Source: Archaeoglobus sp.
Lineage (GTDB): Archaea; Halobacteriota; Archaeoglobi; Archaeoglobales; Archaeoglobaceae
Length of the DNA stretch: 36,025 nt
Direction: 5' to 3'
Assembly: GCA_017656505.1 (NCBI GenBank)
Contig: JACDNU010000026.1
Coordinates: 1-36,025 of the forward strand
Below the pieces are notes generated by a model. The model had not been told where the DNA came from, ran no database searches, and saw only the letters and a program-made list of their open reading frames with translations. Position 1 is the stretch's first letter, and each line of letters starts with the position of its first letter. Positions 6,840 through 14,980 of the stretch are shown here, in pieces. Position numbers and translations under genes: made by a program.

Positions 6840-7577
6840 CTATTCGGATGCAAGGTAGTCATAGAGAAAGGCAGCAAATACCGCTCCAATTATAGGCCCA
6901 ACTACGTATATCGGGAAGTATTGCCAGAGATTGACCCCTCCAATGACCGAATCACCTAAATATGGCCCAAATGTTCTCGCCGGGTTGAGGGATGATCCTG
7001 TGATATTACCGATCGTTATGATTATGCCTCCCACCGTCAATCCGATCACTATACCCGCGAATCCAGGCGGGGCTTTTTCATCAACCGCAACACCCATTAT
7101 GACGAGCATCAGAAGGAAAGTTCCAATCGCCTCTGCAATTATGGCTTGACTATAACTTATCCCCGGGAAAGGTGCTGTTGCACCAAGACCGCCAACCGTT
7201 ATTGCTTCGATTCCAACACAGGCCACAAAAAGAAAGCTACCGAGAGCGGCTCCTATAAGCTGGGCAAAGATATAGGGTACAACTTCTTTTGAGGGAAACC
7301 TTTTCGTTGCCCATAAAGCTATGGTTACAGCAGGATTGATATGCGCGCCTGAAACCCTTCCTAGAGAATATATCACGGCTGAAATTGCAAGGGCGAATGC
7401 CATACCAATTGCAATCCAGTCTCCAAGTCCACCAAGAGTTCCAATTCCTATATTGAATGGATTAGGGGGAGTTGAACCTTTAGCAATCATCAGTGTAATG
7501 GCCGCAGCTCCTGGCCCGAAAAAGACCAGGATAAACGTTCCAACTACCTCAGCCAAACATCTTTTGAATAGTGCCAT
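6840..7577 (-). CDS. aqpM: Aquaporin/aquaglyceroporin AqpM (MIP family)
   Basis: A 245-residue membrane channel with six membrane helices and both half-helix NPA boxes: HINPAVT (NPA 81-83) and SLNPARTFGP (NPA 198-200), the second followed by the selectivity-filter Arg201. Such channels pass water and small neutral solutes such as glycerol; for archaeal AqpM, H2S and CO2 have also been discussed. It is the last gene of an operon with the DUF2180 gene (gap 16 nt) and the DUF2193 gene. It could therefore supply or release a small neutral compound used by the DUF2193 protein; this is inference from the operon only. Confidence 0.95.
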   Translation of the reverse strand: MALFKRCLAEVVGTFILVFFGPGAAAITLMIAKGSTPPNPFNIGIGTLGGLGDWIAIGMAFALAISAVIYSLGRVSGAHINPAVTIALWATKRFPSKEVVPYIFAQLIGAALGSFLFVACVGIEAITVGGLGATAPFPGISYSQAIIAEAIGTFLLMLVIMGVAVDEKAPPGFAGIVIGLTVGGIIITIGNITGSSLNPARTFGPYLGDSVIGGVNLWQYFPIYVVGPIIGAVFAAFLYDYLASE

Positions 7578-7593
7578 TTTTTACCTCAACCCC

Positions 7594-7800
7594 TTATTTC
7601 TTATAGGTCTCGTAGCACATGGGACAGAGAATTCTTGGAATCGTCTTTTCCAGTTTCCTAGCTGGAAATGGATATCCGCCTTCCCATATTTCAATCTCTT
7701 CTCTCACCAGATGGTTCACACACAAGCCCATACCACAAACAATACAAATTGCTACTGCATCGGTATCTTTGCCCTGCTCCTTACAAATATAGCATTTCAT
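7594..7800 (-). CDS. DUF2180-type small zinc-binding protein
   Basis: A 68-residue protein with four Cys/His clusters: C3-x2-C6, C19-x2-C22, C27-x2-H30 and C59-x2-C62, which resembles a B-box-like double zinc site. The strings DTDAVAICIVCGMGLC and GGYPFPARKL match what I recall of the archaeal DUF2180 family, whose function is unknown. It lies between the DUF2193 gene (26 nt upstream) and aqpM (16 nt downstream), so it is translated from the same mRNA and probably helps the same process, as an adaptor or metal-binding partner. Confidence 0.8.
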   Translation of the reverse strand: MKCYICKEQGKDTDAVAICIVCGMGLCVNHLVREEIEIWEGGYPFPARKLEKTIPRILCPMCYETYKK

Positions 7801-7826
7801 ATCTGTTCACCAAAAAAAGAAAAAAA

Positions 7827-9326
7827 TTAAACGGCCTCTTTCCACTGGCACCACTGATGTCTGAAATCAACCAAGCAGGCTGTTCCGCACTCCTTGCAAA
7901 CCCTTGCCGGAGCGCCAGGAGTTTCTTTGTGCATAGCTATTACGTTTGTCATCATCGTTGCCGTTACGGGCTCGCTTGTGAGCAAACATGGATAGTCGGC
8001 CAACCTCATAAGAGCTGAATATCTCACGGTTATCGCACATCCCGGATAGGTGTAGCGCTGCGGATTCATTATTACCTCATTTTCGTGTATCGGCTTTAGG
8101 TCTACATCAAATCCTGCAACTTTTGGAACGAGTTCAGCCCCCATTCCGTTTACGCTTCTTCTTGCCTCATCAAGATACCTCCATCCCCTATAGATCATGT
8201 CCATAAAGTCGTGGTTGTGAAGCTCCGCCGCAGCACTCCTTGTTGGATAAAGCTGCACATAGTTATGGAATCTCTTTGTCAGCAAGTCGACGACCATCGG
8301 AGCATTGAATCCGTCTAACTCAAGTATGTACTCAACAGCACAGGCTGTAGAACCTGTAGCAAGTGAAAGAGGCTGATATACATTCTTGAATCCATCAATC
8401 GCATTCCTCAGAGTTGAATCCATGACCTCTGTTGTAGCCTCTATTATAGCCATAACCACATCATCCTTGCACATGTTGAAGGTTGACTGAGCTATGTGGT
8501 GGGAGATATCTCCAACACAGTATGCTGGAACCGTAACTATGTTTCCGTAATGAACTCCATCATCCACCGCTTCCTTTATCGCTCCCTCAATTCTCTTTCT
8601 ATATTCTGCCATATACTTTCTGACGTCAAAGGATGTGTGTCCTGCCGAGTCCATCAGCTTTGCCTGAGCCTCAACGGGGCTTTCGTAGATGAATTTCACC
8701 ATTTCAACTTCTTTTTTAACCGCATCCGCCACGGTTGAACCTTTCTCAACTTCGTTTGCAAAAACATCTCCGATACCATAGGAGGTGTTCATACCCCACG
8801 ATTTCGCAGCTAGAATAGCCTGCTTATGCTCCTTTGGCATGTCTGTTTCTTTTAAAATTCTATTTACAACATTGCTCGTGCTTCCCGGAATCAAAGCGAA
8901 GTCTACAACGCAAGTAGGGCCATAAAATCCACCATACCTCCTTACAGACTCCCTACCAATCAAAGCCTCTGCCTTACCGATTGCCTGGATAAATATCTCC
9001 ATGCTTTTCTTGAACTTCTCATCCTCATCGTAGAGGATTTCCAGTATTACTGGAGTTTGATAGTGCTCCACAAATGGATCGTCTTCGGGGCGAACTGTCT
9101 TTGTTAGACTTTTCAGTATTTCATAGTGGGCATTTATTGAATCTACATGAAGCCTGAAAACAGCTTTGCTTTGATCCCCCATGGCTTTCATTTTGTTTGC
9201 AGCGTCTACGTACGCCTTTGTGTCTTCAATTACGAATTCTTGACCTCTCTTTCTCTTAACGGTCTCCACATCAGCCCTCTGGGCTGCCATTGCTTCATCA
9301 ATCATTTTTTCATACAACTCTTTCAT
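7827..9326 (-). CDS. DUF2193-type archaeal protein, 499 residues
   Basis: A soluble 499-residue protein that I recognise as the archaeal DUF2193 family, with less certainty than the neighbours. It is mostly helical, with Gly-rich loops (YGGFYGPTCVVDFALIPGST), a His/Cys segment (YCVGDISHHIAQSTFNMC) and a C-terminal cysteine group C477-x2-C480-x3-C484 then C493, which may bind zinc or an iron-sulphur cluster. No nucleotide-binding loop or signal peptide is seen. It is the first gene of the DUF2193-DUF2180-aqpM operon, and a Bat-like regulator is transcribed divergently 69 nt away. The function is unknown. Conserved Cys and His residues and the channel partner suggest an enzyme acting on a small molecule; this is inference. 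Confidence 0.8.
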   Translation of the reverse strand: MKELYEKMIDEAMAAQRADVETVKRKRGQEFVIEDTKAYVDAANKMKAMGDQSKAVFRLHVDSINAHYEILKSLTKTVRPEDDPFVEHYQTPVILEILYDEDEKFKKSMEIFIQAIGKAEALIGRESVRRYGGFYGPTCVVDFALIPGSTSNVVNRILKETDMPKEHKQAILAAKSWGMNTSYGIGDVFANEVEKGSTVADAVKKEVEMVKFIYESPVEAQAKLMDSAGHTSFDVRKYMAEYRKRIEGAIKEAVDDGVHYGNIVTVPAYCVGDISHHIAQSTFNMCKDDVVMAIIEATTEVMDSTLRNAIDGFKNVYQPLSLATGSTACAVEYILELDGFNAPMVVDLLTKRFHNYVQLYPTRSAAAELHNHDFMDMIYRGWRYLDEARRSVNGMGAELVPKVAGFDVDLKPIHENEVIMNPQRYTYPGCAITVRYSALMRLADYPCLLTSEPVTATMMTNVIAMHKETPGAPARVCKECGTACLVDFRHQWCQWKEAV

Positions 9327-9395
9327 TTAATCACCGAATTATTATTATCTCTAATCTGTTAAATATCATTTGGAGGATATTTTTAAATAAAAAAC
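9327..9395. promoter_or_regulatory. Divergent promoter region, DUF2193 operon and HTH_10 regulator
   Basis: The 69-nt gap is A/T-rich. TTTAAATA (about 9382-9389) read on the minus strand lies where a TATA box should be for a start about 30 nt before the DUF2193 ATG. TTAAATAT (about 9359-9366) on the plus strand fits a start just before the regulator. The two promoters would overlap, so one bound protein could control both directions. Confidence 0.45.
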
Positions 9396-10097
9396 TTGGA
9401 TATGTCTACCAAAAACTATATCCTGAAGGTGGAACATATCCTACACATGTACGTTGCAAAAATTAAATTGAATCAATCAAGCTGTTCTCTTGCCTATGCC
9501 ACACAGGATGGAAAATTCTCAATGCAGATAATGGAATACATCCTCCTCAACGATCAGGATGCAGTCTTTCTTTGCAGAATAGATGATGTTGATGGTGATC
9601 TCAACAAATATTTTGAGATTATGGAACGGCACGAGTCCACGAAATTCCTCCAGATTCTAGAGAAAACCCCTACAAATCTTGATTTTATCGCCGTCGTCAG
9701 GGATACAACCGGAATAAAGGCTTTTGAAGAATGTTATTGCTTTATAAAGCCACCAATCAAAATCAGAAATGGCAATAAGTATTACACAGTCTTTGCCCCG
9801 GATATAGTGCATTTGAAAAGGGCATATGAGAAGCTTAAAAAGATAGGAAGATGGGAAGTTCTAGAGGTAAAGGCTAAGGATTCTGTTAAATCACCATTAA
9901 CTAATTCTCAAAAGAGAGTTCTTGAAATAGCCTATAAGATGGGATACTTTTCGAAGAGAAGGGGGGTTAACATCCAACAAATTGCCGATGCACTCGGTTT
10001 GTCGAAGAGCACCGTTCACAAGCATCTAAAGGATGCTCTTAGCAGAATAGTCGATGACTTCATCGAGCGACATGTTGAGCCTCCTGAAATATACTGA
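9396..10097 (+). CDS. Bat-like HTH_10 transcription regulator
   Basis: A 233-residue protein with an unassigned sensor-type N-terminal part (about 1-160) and a C-terminal HTH_10 domain (about 168-222: LTNSQKRVLEIAYKMGYF then IQQIADALGLSKSTVHKHL), the domain of bacterio-opsin activator Bat and many archaeal regulators. It is divergent from the DUF2193-DUF2180-aqpM operon and separated by a shared short promoter region, so it is the obvious candidate regulator of that operon. The listed start is a TTG; an ATG two codons later (9402) is equally good. The N-terminal part holds scattered Cys residues (30, 60, 113, 115) that could sense redox state or metal; this is inference. Confidence 0.85.
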   Translation: MDMSTKNYILKVEHILHMYVAKIKLNQSSCSLAYATQDGKFSMQIMEYILLNDQDAVFLCRIDDVDGDLNKYFEIMERHESTKFLQILEKTPTNLDFIAVVRDTTGIKAFEECYCFIKPPIKIRNGNKYYTVFAPDIVHLKRAYEKLKKIGRWEVLEVKAKDSVKSPLTNSQKRVLEIAYKMGYFSKRRGVNIQQIADALGLSKSTVHKHLKDALSRIVDDFIERHVEPPEIY

Positions 10098-10205
10098 TCG
10101 CAACGCTTGTGATTCCTATTGCACAACCTCGATATTTTAATTAAATAGTATGCAACGATTATGTTGAAGTATAGAAAAGTATATTAAGGAGAAAGGCTTA
10201 AATAT

Positions 10206-10577
10206 ATGATTGAGAACAAAAATAAAAAATTTTCGCAAGTCTTAAATAAAGGTGATGGATTGCTACGGGAGGCGGGAATAGTTAGGCATGTTACGAGCAG
10301 GTTCGTAGTCGTCTCTGCGAACCCTGAGTCCTTACCGAAGGTGGGGTCTCAGGTTTTTACGCGGAGAATGGAAAAAGTTGGAGTTGTGTATGACATAATC
10401 GGGCCTGTGAAGTCCCCTTTCCTTCTGATTAAACCTGAGAAGGGGATGAGGTTGAATCTGTCATCAGAGAAATTGTTTGTCAAATCTGGAAAGGGTGATG
10501 ATAATGGCGGAAGTAGAAAAGGTAAAGGAAGTAGAAAGGAAAGAAGTAGAAAAAGAGGTAGAAAGAAAGGAAATTGA
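10206..10577 (+). CDS. gar1: H/ACA RNA-protein component Gar1
   Basis: A 123-residue Gar1-like protein. The beta-barrel core (about 15-90) contains [33 protein letters not shown] and SPFLLIKP, typical of archaeal Gar1, which with Cbf5, Nop10 and L7Ae guides pseudouridylation of rRNA. The C-terminus (about 95-123) is a Gly/Arg/Lys/Ser tail of about 29 residues, longer than I expect for archaeal Gar1 and reminiscent of the eukaryotic basic tail. Those tail codons overlap the start of tfb in another frame. The upstream region GGAGAAAGG with a TTAAATAT box supports the ATG at 10206. Confidence 0.9.
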   Translation: MIENKNKKFSQVLNKGDGLLREAGIVRHVTSRFVVVSANPESLPKVGSQVFTRRMEKVGVVYDIIGPVKSPFLLIKPEKGMRLNLSSEKLFVKSGKGDDNGGSRKGKGSRKERSRKRGRKKGN

Positions 10578-11493
10578 GAGGGAGGATGCTTTAGAAGTCT
10601 GTCCCGAGTGTGGAAGTCCTCGCTTGATTAGAGATTATAGGAGAGGAGAGTTCATCTGTCAGGATTGCGGGCTTGTGCTGGAAGACACCTACATCGATGC
10701 TGGCCCAGAATGGAGGGCCTTTGACAGCGAGCAGAAAGAAAAGAGGAGCAGAGTAGGTGCGCCTGTCACATATACAATCCACGACAAAGGCCTTTCGACA
10801 ATCATCGACTGGAGCAACAAGGATTTCTATGGCAAATCGATCTCTGTCAGGAACAGAGCGCAGCTCTTCAGGCTGAGGAAGTGGCAGAGAAGGATCAGGA
10901 TCAGCAACGCTACCGAGAGAAATCTTGCATTCGCTTTAAGCGAACTCGACAGGATGGCTTCAGCTTTAGGCCTGCCGAAGAGCGTTAGGGAGACGGCAGC
11001 GGTAGTTTACAGAAAGGCCGTTGATAAGAACCTGATAAGGGGAAGGAGTATTGAAGGAGTTGTTGCAGCTGCCTTGTATGCTGCCTGCAGGCAGGCAGGA
11101 GTGCCGAGAACTTTGGATGAGATTGCTACCTACTCTAGAGTTGACAGGAAGGAGATCGGAAGAACCTATAGGTTCATAGCAAGGGAACTCGGCTTGAAGC
11201 TCATGCCAACAAGCCCATCAGACTACGTGCCGAGATTCTGTGCAGCTTTAAGCTTGAGCGGTGATGTACAGAAAAAGGCGATCGAGATCATAAAAAAGGC
11301 CGAAGAGAAGGAGCTCACATCGGGCAGAGGTCCTACGGGAGTTGCTGCAGCGGCAATCTATATTGCGTCAATTCTTGGCGGAGAGAGGAGAACCCAGAGA
11401 GAGGTTGCGGAAGTTGCAGGAGTGACTGAGGTAACCATCAGGAACAGGTACAAGGAGCTGGCTGAGAAGCTTGGGATAGAGATAATCCTTTAG
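10504..11493 (+). CDS. tfb: Transcription initiation factor B (TFB)
   Basis: The archaeal TFIIB homologue bridges TBP-bound TATA/BRE DNA and RNA polymerase. From the ATG at 10504 the protein is 329 residues. The order is an unusual charged N-terminal extension of Lys/Glu/Val repeats (about 2-27), a zinc ribbon (CPECG and CQDCG), the B-reader/linker region ([19 protein letters not shown]) and two cyclin repeats. The ATG at 10504 is chosen over an upstream TTG at 10477 because GGTGAT at 10494-10499 complements the 16S rRNA end four bases before it. The gene overlaps gar1 by 74 nt, and the two probably share a transcript. Confidence 0.95.
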   Translation: MAEVEKVKEVERKEVEKEVERKEIEREDALEVCPECGSPRLIRDYRRGEFICQDCGLVLEDTYIDAGPEWRAFDSEQKEKRSRVGAPVTYTIHDKGLSTIIDWSNKDFYGKSISVRNRAQLFRLRKWQRRIRISNATERNLAFALSELDRMASALGLPKSVRETAAVVYRKAVDKNLIRGRSIEGVVAAALYAACRQAGVPRTLDEIATYSRVDRKEIGRTYRFIARELGLKLMPTSPSDYVPRFCAALSLSGDVQKKAIEIIKKAEEKELTSGRGPTGVAAAAIYIASILGGERRTQREVAEVAGVTEVTIRNRYKELAEKLGIEIIL

Positions 11494-11644
11494 AGATAAT
11501 CCGATAAATTTGGATTTTTTTCCTATTTTTTGACTTTTTGCTTTAATTCGGAATTCCCGAGTTAATCGAAGTTTTCTATCGCAGAAATTCCATTGGTCAC
11601 AAAGACCCAAAGAAAATTTAAACGCAGGTGTAGAGGGAAGAAGG

Positions 11645-12811
11645 ATGATCAGCCTGACAAAGATGCTGACAGGAAAAGCGACCGTTTCGCAGGAAATAAC
11701 CTATTGCAACGACGAAAGTTTCATTCCTGAAAGACTCAAAACTCTGAGGAAGAGACTTGCAGTCGTTGTTCTGAATTTAACAGCGAGATGCAATTTGAGG
11801 TGCGTTCATTGCTATGCTAATGCGGGAAAAGGATTGGAAAATGAGCTTAGAACTGAGGAAATCGAGAAGCTTATAGATGAACTTGCTAAAATGAGGGTTC
11901 CTGTACTGCTTTTCAGCGGAGGAGAGCCTTTGCTGAGGGAGGATATTTTCGAAATTGCTTCGTATGCATCCAAAAAAGGAGTTAGATGCTCTCTTTCAAC
12001 CAATGGGACGCTGATAACTGAAGATGTAGCAGATAAGATTCGAAAGGCAGGATTTGACTACGTTGGAGTCAGCATTGACGGCCTCAAAAGTACGAACGAT
12101 CGCTTTCGCGGAAAGGCTGGAGCTTTCGAAAGTGCTTTCGAAGGCTTGCTCAACGCAAAGGAAGCGGGATTGCTCACTGGAATTCGATTCACGGTTACTA
12201 AGTATAACCTGAAAGATGTTGAGGGAGTTCTGGATGTCTTGGTTGAGAACGAAATCCCGAGGTTCTGTTTGTACCATTTGGTACCGTCGGGGAGGGCGGA
12301 TTTTGCCGACGATATAAGCAATGCCGAAAGAAGAAACCTCATTGAGTGGTTAATGAAAAGGTCTGTGGAACTCGTAGATGAGGGACATGATATTGAAATT
12401 CTGACCGTAGATAACCCGGCTGATGCGATATTCGCTTATCTGAAGCTTAAGGAGGAGGACCCCGAGAAAGCTGAAAAACTCCTCGAATTCGTGAGGTATA
12501 GAGGAGGAGATGGAAGTGGTGAGAGGATCGCAAATATAGATATGGTTGGGGATGTTCATCCAAATCAGTTCTGGTGGGATCATGTATGCGGGAATATAAG
12601 AAAGGAGAGCTTCGAGGATATATGGCTAAAACCGAGAGATAATCTTCTCTTAAAGCTGAGAATGAAGAGCAAACTTATCAGGGGAGAAAAATGCGGAATT
12701 TGCAGGTTTAAAGAACTATGCGGAGGTTTCAGGCTGAGAGCTTTAAGAGCGGGCGATCTGTGGGGTGACGATCCGGATTGCTATCTTTCGAAGGAGGAAA
12801 TTTCGGGTTGA
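11645..12811 (+). CDS. Radical SAM/SPASM protein, AhbC/NirJ-like (haem biosynthesis)
   Basis: A 388-residue radical SAM enzyme. The SAM cluster motif is C49-x3-C53-x2-C56 (TARCNLRCVHCY), with the GGEP box at 92-95. A SPASM-type C-terminus carries cysteines at 350, 353, 359 and 379 (EKCGICRFKELCGG). The N-terminal pattern (MISLTKMLTGKATVSQEITY) and the VHPNQFWWDHVCGNI segment resemble the AhbC/NirJ group, which in archaea without classical haem synthesis removes acetate groups from didecarboxysiroheme. AhbD (Fe-coproporphyrin decarboxylase) or another SPASM enzyme remain possible. It stands alone, with no other haem genes in the window. A TATA-like AATTTAAAC lies about 26 nt before the expected start. 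Confidence 0.7.
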   Translation: MISLTKMLTGKATVSQEITYCNDESFIPERLKTLRKRLAVVVLNLTARCNLRCVHCYANAGKGLENELRTEEIEKLIDELAKMRVPVLLFSGGEPLLREDIFEIASYASKKGVRCSLSTNGTLITEDVADKIRKAGFDYVGVSIDGLKSTNDRFRGKAGAFESAFEGLLNAKEAGLLTGIRFTVTKYNLKDVEGVLDVLVENEIPRFCLYHLVPSGRADFADDISNAERRNLIEWLMKRSVELVDEGHDIEILTVDNPADAIFAYLKLKEEDPEKAEKLLEFVRYRGGDGSGERIANIDMVGDVHPNQFWWDHVCGNIRKESFEDIWLKPRDNLLLKLRMKSKLIRGEKCGICRFKELCGGFRLRALRAGDLWGDDPDCYLSKEEISG

Positions 12812-12897
12812 TTTTTATTTTGATTGAATTTTGATCGATTTATCTCCTTTCTATCGTTTCATTATTGAATTGCTATTCAAACCTATTCAAAGCTAAT

Positions 12898-13857
12898 TTA
12901 ACAAGACGAGAAGTAGTGGATGCCATCTTCTTCAACTTCCCTTGCTTTTCCATCGAAAACGAGCCTTTTCAGAAATGCGAGGGTTTCGCTGATAGCCATA
13001 ATCCTACCCCAGCCTTTGAGTTCCTCAAAACTTCCCGTACTCCATGAAACTTTCGAGGCAATCTCCACAACTCTCGTAGGCTTGTCGAGAATCGAGCGAA
13101 TTTCTTCCATTCTCTGCTCGTAATGCCGTATGAGTTCGTAAATTCTTTCATGGGGCTTTTTTATAACTTCCTCGTGGGCGGGATAAATCGTGTCTATTTC
13201 GTAGTTCAGCAACTTCTTCAAACTTTTGATCTGATCACCAACGGGGTCCGTGCTGTAGCCAGGATAGTATCCGATGTGGGTTGTTGTTACACTCAGTACC
13301 AAATCCCCTGCGAACATAGCCTTTTCTTCCGGCAAATAAAAGCATAGATGCCCGGGAGAATGGCCTGGGGTATGGATAACCCTCAACCCATTTTTCCTCT
13401 CCCCATCCTCCAGAGGCAAGATTTTACCTTTCACCTCGATTTTCACACCTGTGGTGTAAGCTGTCGAGCCTTTTTTGGTTAAAAAGAGGGATGTGAGGGG
13501 TTTTACGGTATCGTAATCTATATCGTACTTCCTCATCCATTCCATGTAGGGTTTGGCGAAATAGAGGGGGTCGGTGTACAGCTTCAGAAAGGGGATCTCG
13601 AGGGGATGCATCCAAGCGTTAACCTTTTTCCAAATCGTGATTCCAACGTGATCGATATGGTGGTGAGTGATGAGAAATCTCGAATCTCGAAGGGAGACAT
13701 CCAACTTTTCAAGTCCATCTACCACCTCGTTTACCGATCTTCGGCTGATATATCCGCCATCTATAACGTAGGTATCTGATTCATTTTTTAAGACGTAAAT
13801 GGTGGAGAAATCGGGCATGTCGGGAGGGAGCTTGAGCCTGAGCATTTCGATTTCCAT
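12898..13857 (-). CDS. Metallo-beta-lactamase-fold hydrolase
   Basis: A 319-residue MBL-fold protein. The metal ligands are in HHHIDH (65-70), TPGHSPGH (163-170), AGD (183-185) and PAHEE near residue 232. This two-metal set is shared by glyoxalase II-like, LACTB2-like and related hydrolases. The C-terminal part (about 270-319) looks like a winged helix, as in LACTB2-type thioesterases or nucleases. The substrate cannot be read from the sequence. It is divergent from hjc, with about 96 nt between the starts, and convergent with the radical SAM gene. Confidence 0.85.
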   Translation of the reverse strand: MEIEMLRLKLPPDMPDFSTIYVLKNESDTYVIDGGYISRRSVNEVVDGLEKLDVSLRDSRFLITHHHIDHVGITIWKKVNAWMHPLEIPFLKLYTDPLYFAKPYMEWMRKYDIDYDTVKPLTSLFLTKKGSTAYTTGVKIEVKGKILPLEDGERKNGLRVIHTPGHSPGHLCFYLPEEKAMFAGDLVLSVTTTHIGYYPGYSTDPVGDQIKSLKKLLNYEIDTIYPAHEEVIKKPHERIYELIRHYEQRMEEIRSILDKPTRVVEIASKVSWSTGSFEELKGWGRIMAISETLAFLKRLVFDGKAREVEEDGIHYFSSC

Positions 13858-13953
13858 GACCGGAGGTTGGCGGGAGGGTAATTAACTTTAGCGATGGAAA
13901 AGGGCATCTTTTTAAATGTTCGTTGCACAACTTTCAACAGCAAGAGTGAGAAA

Positions 13954-14361
13954 ATGAAGAAGAAAGGAACGAGATTTGAGAGGGAGCTCATTCACATCCT
14001 CTGGGAGAATGGGTTCGCAGCTGTAAGAACTCCAACGAGCGGAGGAGGAATAAGCTACCCGATGCCGGACATAATAGCCGGAAATGGAAAGAAGTACATA
14101 GCCATCGAAGTCAAGATGCGAAATGAGCTCCCCCTCTACATCAGCGAGCAGCAGATTAAAGACTTGGCGATGTTCTCCAACCTTTTTGGAGCTGAGGCTG
14201 TGATTGGGCTCAAGCTTCCTCGTAAGAAGTGGAAATTTTTCGAGATAAAGCAGCTGAAAAGAACGAAGAATGGTTACAAGGTGGATTCGGAAGTTTTTGC
14301 TTTGGGCTTCGACATTTACGAGCTGATCGGAAAGCTGAAGCAGTTGAGATTTGAACTTTAA
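13954..14361 (+). CDS. hjc: Archaeal Holliday junction resolvase Hjc
   Basis: Hjc cuts four-way DNA junctions during recombination and repair. The 135-residue protein shows the nuclease motifs of the family: RFERE (Glu9/Glu11), PDI (Asp39) and EVK (Glu52, Lys54), within the conserved stretch VRTPTSGGGISYPMPDI. The frame is open 60 nt further upstream (ATG 13894), but a TATA-like TTTTTAAATG at about 13910-13919 would place transcription start near 13940, downstream of that ATG. The start at 13954 also gives the normal family length and N-terminus (MKKKGTRFERELI). Confidence 0.92.
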   Translation: MKKKGTRFERELIHILWENGFAAVRTPTSGGGISYPMPDIIAGNGKKYIAIEVKMRNELPLYISEQQIKDLAMFSNLFGAEAVIGLKLPRKKWKFFEIKQLKRTKNGYKVDSEVFALGFDIYELIGKLKQLRFEL

Positions 14362-14467
14362 TCCTAGTGGATAGAACTTGTAGTATGAGCTAAAAGACAC
14401 TTTTGTTCTTTAAATGTTTATCTCGGTGATAGAAAATCTTATCATTCCTTTTAGATGCTTTACTATT

Positions 14468-14698
14468 ATGCAAGGTGTCACACTGGAAGAACTCGCTAAA
14501 GAAGTTGAAAAATTGAAAAAAAAGATTGACCACCTCGAGATGCAAATGCTTACTAAAGAAGATATAATAGAGATCGAAAGTTTTCTCGTGAGAATGAAAA
14601 AAGGGGAACTTGAATTGCTCGATTTTGATGAAGCACTGAAGGAGCTCGGTATTAATGAAAATGAAATTCGAGAGGAGATTTCTAAAGAAATTGAGTAA
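14468..14698 (+). CDS. Putative RelB-like antitoxin
   Basis: From ATG 14468 the product has 76 residues. A coiled-coil-like start (LEELAKEVEKLKKKIDHLEMQM) is followed by an acidic tail (ELGINENEIREEISKEIE), the usual layout of an antitoxin whose tail wraps its toxin. Its 3' end overlaps the start of a RelE-like toxin gene by 44 nt, so the two are translationally coupled. The frame is open to ATG 14414, but the 14468 start better fits antitoxin length. The pair should be autoregulated by the complex. Confidence 0.7.
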   Translation: MQGVTLEELAKEVEKLKKKIDHLEMQMLTKEDIIEIESFLVRMKKGELELLDFDEALKELGINENEIREEISKEIE

Positions 14699-14897
14699 AC
14701 TTGATCACCAAAACCAGATAAGAATCATGGCTAAATTGAGGACTTTTGAGGAAACTGGTCGTGGAGATTTGGTAAAACTTAAAGGATATGATAAGATATT
14801 TCGATTAAGGATTGGTGATTTTAGAATCAAAATGTGGTTTGAAAAAGACAACTGTATTGTCTTCGACCTTGAAAGAAGGGAAAAAGCTTACAAGTAG
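14655..14897 (+). CDS. relE: RelE/ParE-family toxin
   Basis: An 80-residue basic protein with the RelE fold signature: an N-terminal helix (FERRFLKKLSKLD), then beta strands with GDLVKLKGYDKIFRLRIGDFRIKM and the C-terminal CIVFDLERREKAYK. RelE toxins cleave mRNA in the ribosome; ParE toxins hit gyrase. The KIFRLRIGDFRI stretch and ERREKAY end favour the RelE side. It overlaps the upstream antitoxin gene by 44 nt; GGAG at 14641-14644 serves the ATG at 14655, with 14661 as an alternative. It lies inside the conserved core region, not in the mobile flanks. Confidence 0.8.
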   Translation: MKMKFERRFLKKLSKLDHQNQIRIMAKLRTFEETGRGDLVKLKGYDKIFRLRIGDFRIKMWFEKDNCIVFDLERREKAYK

Positions 14898-14951
14898 CTA
14901 TTTGTTCTAGAATAATCTTCTTCGTGCTTTAAATCAAAACTTAAATACAAG

Positions 14952-14980
14952 AAGTCAACCGGAATTATTATGGTTTACAG
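14952..14980. promoter_or_regulatory. BirA-operator-like inverted repeat at the bioY start
   Basis: AAGTCAACC (14952-14960) and GGTTTACAG (14972-14980) form an imperfect inverted repeat across the bioY start codon, just after a TATA-like CTTAAATAC (14939-14947). The right arm matches the known biotin repressor half-site GGTTTACAA at eight of nine bases. The left arm is weaker, and the spacer of 11 nt is shorter than the usual 14-16. BirA control is inferred. Confidence 0.45.

Noticed and set aside
10477-10503. Upstream TTG start for tfb
   Set aside because: GGTGAT at 10494-10499 places the ribosome at ATG 10504. The TTG would add only nine residues without family support.
13894-13953. Longer N-terminus for hjc
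   Set aside because: A TATA-like box lies inside this stretch, so transcription should begin after the upstream ATG. Known Hjc proteins start near MKKKGTRFERE.
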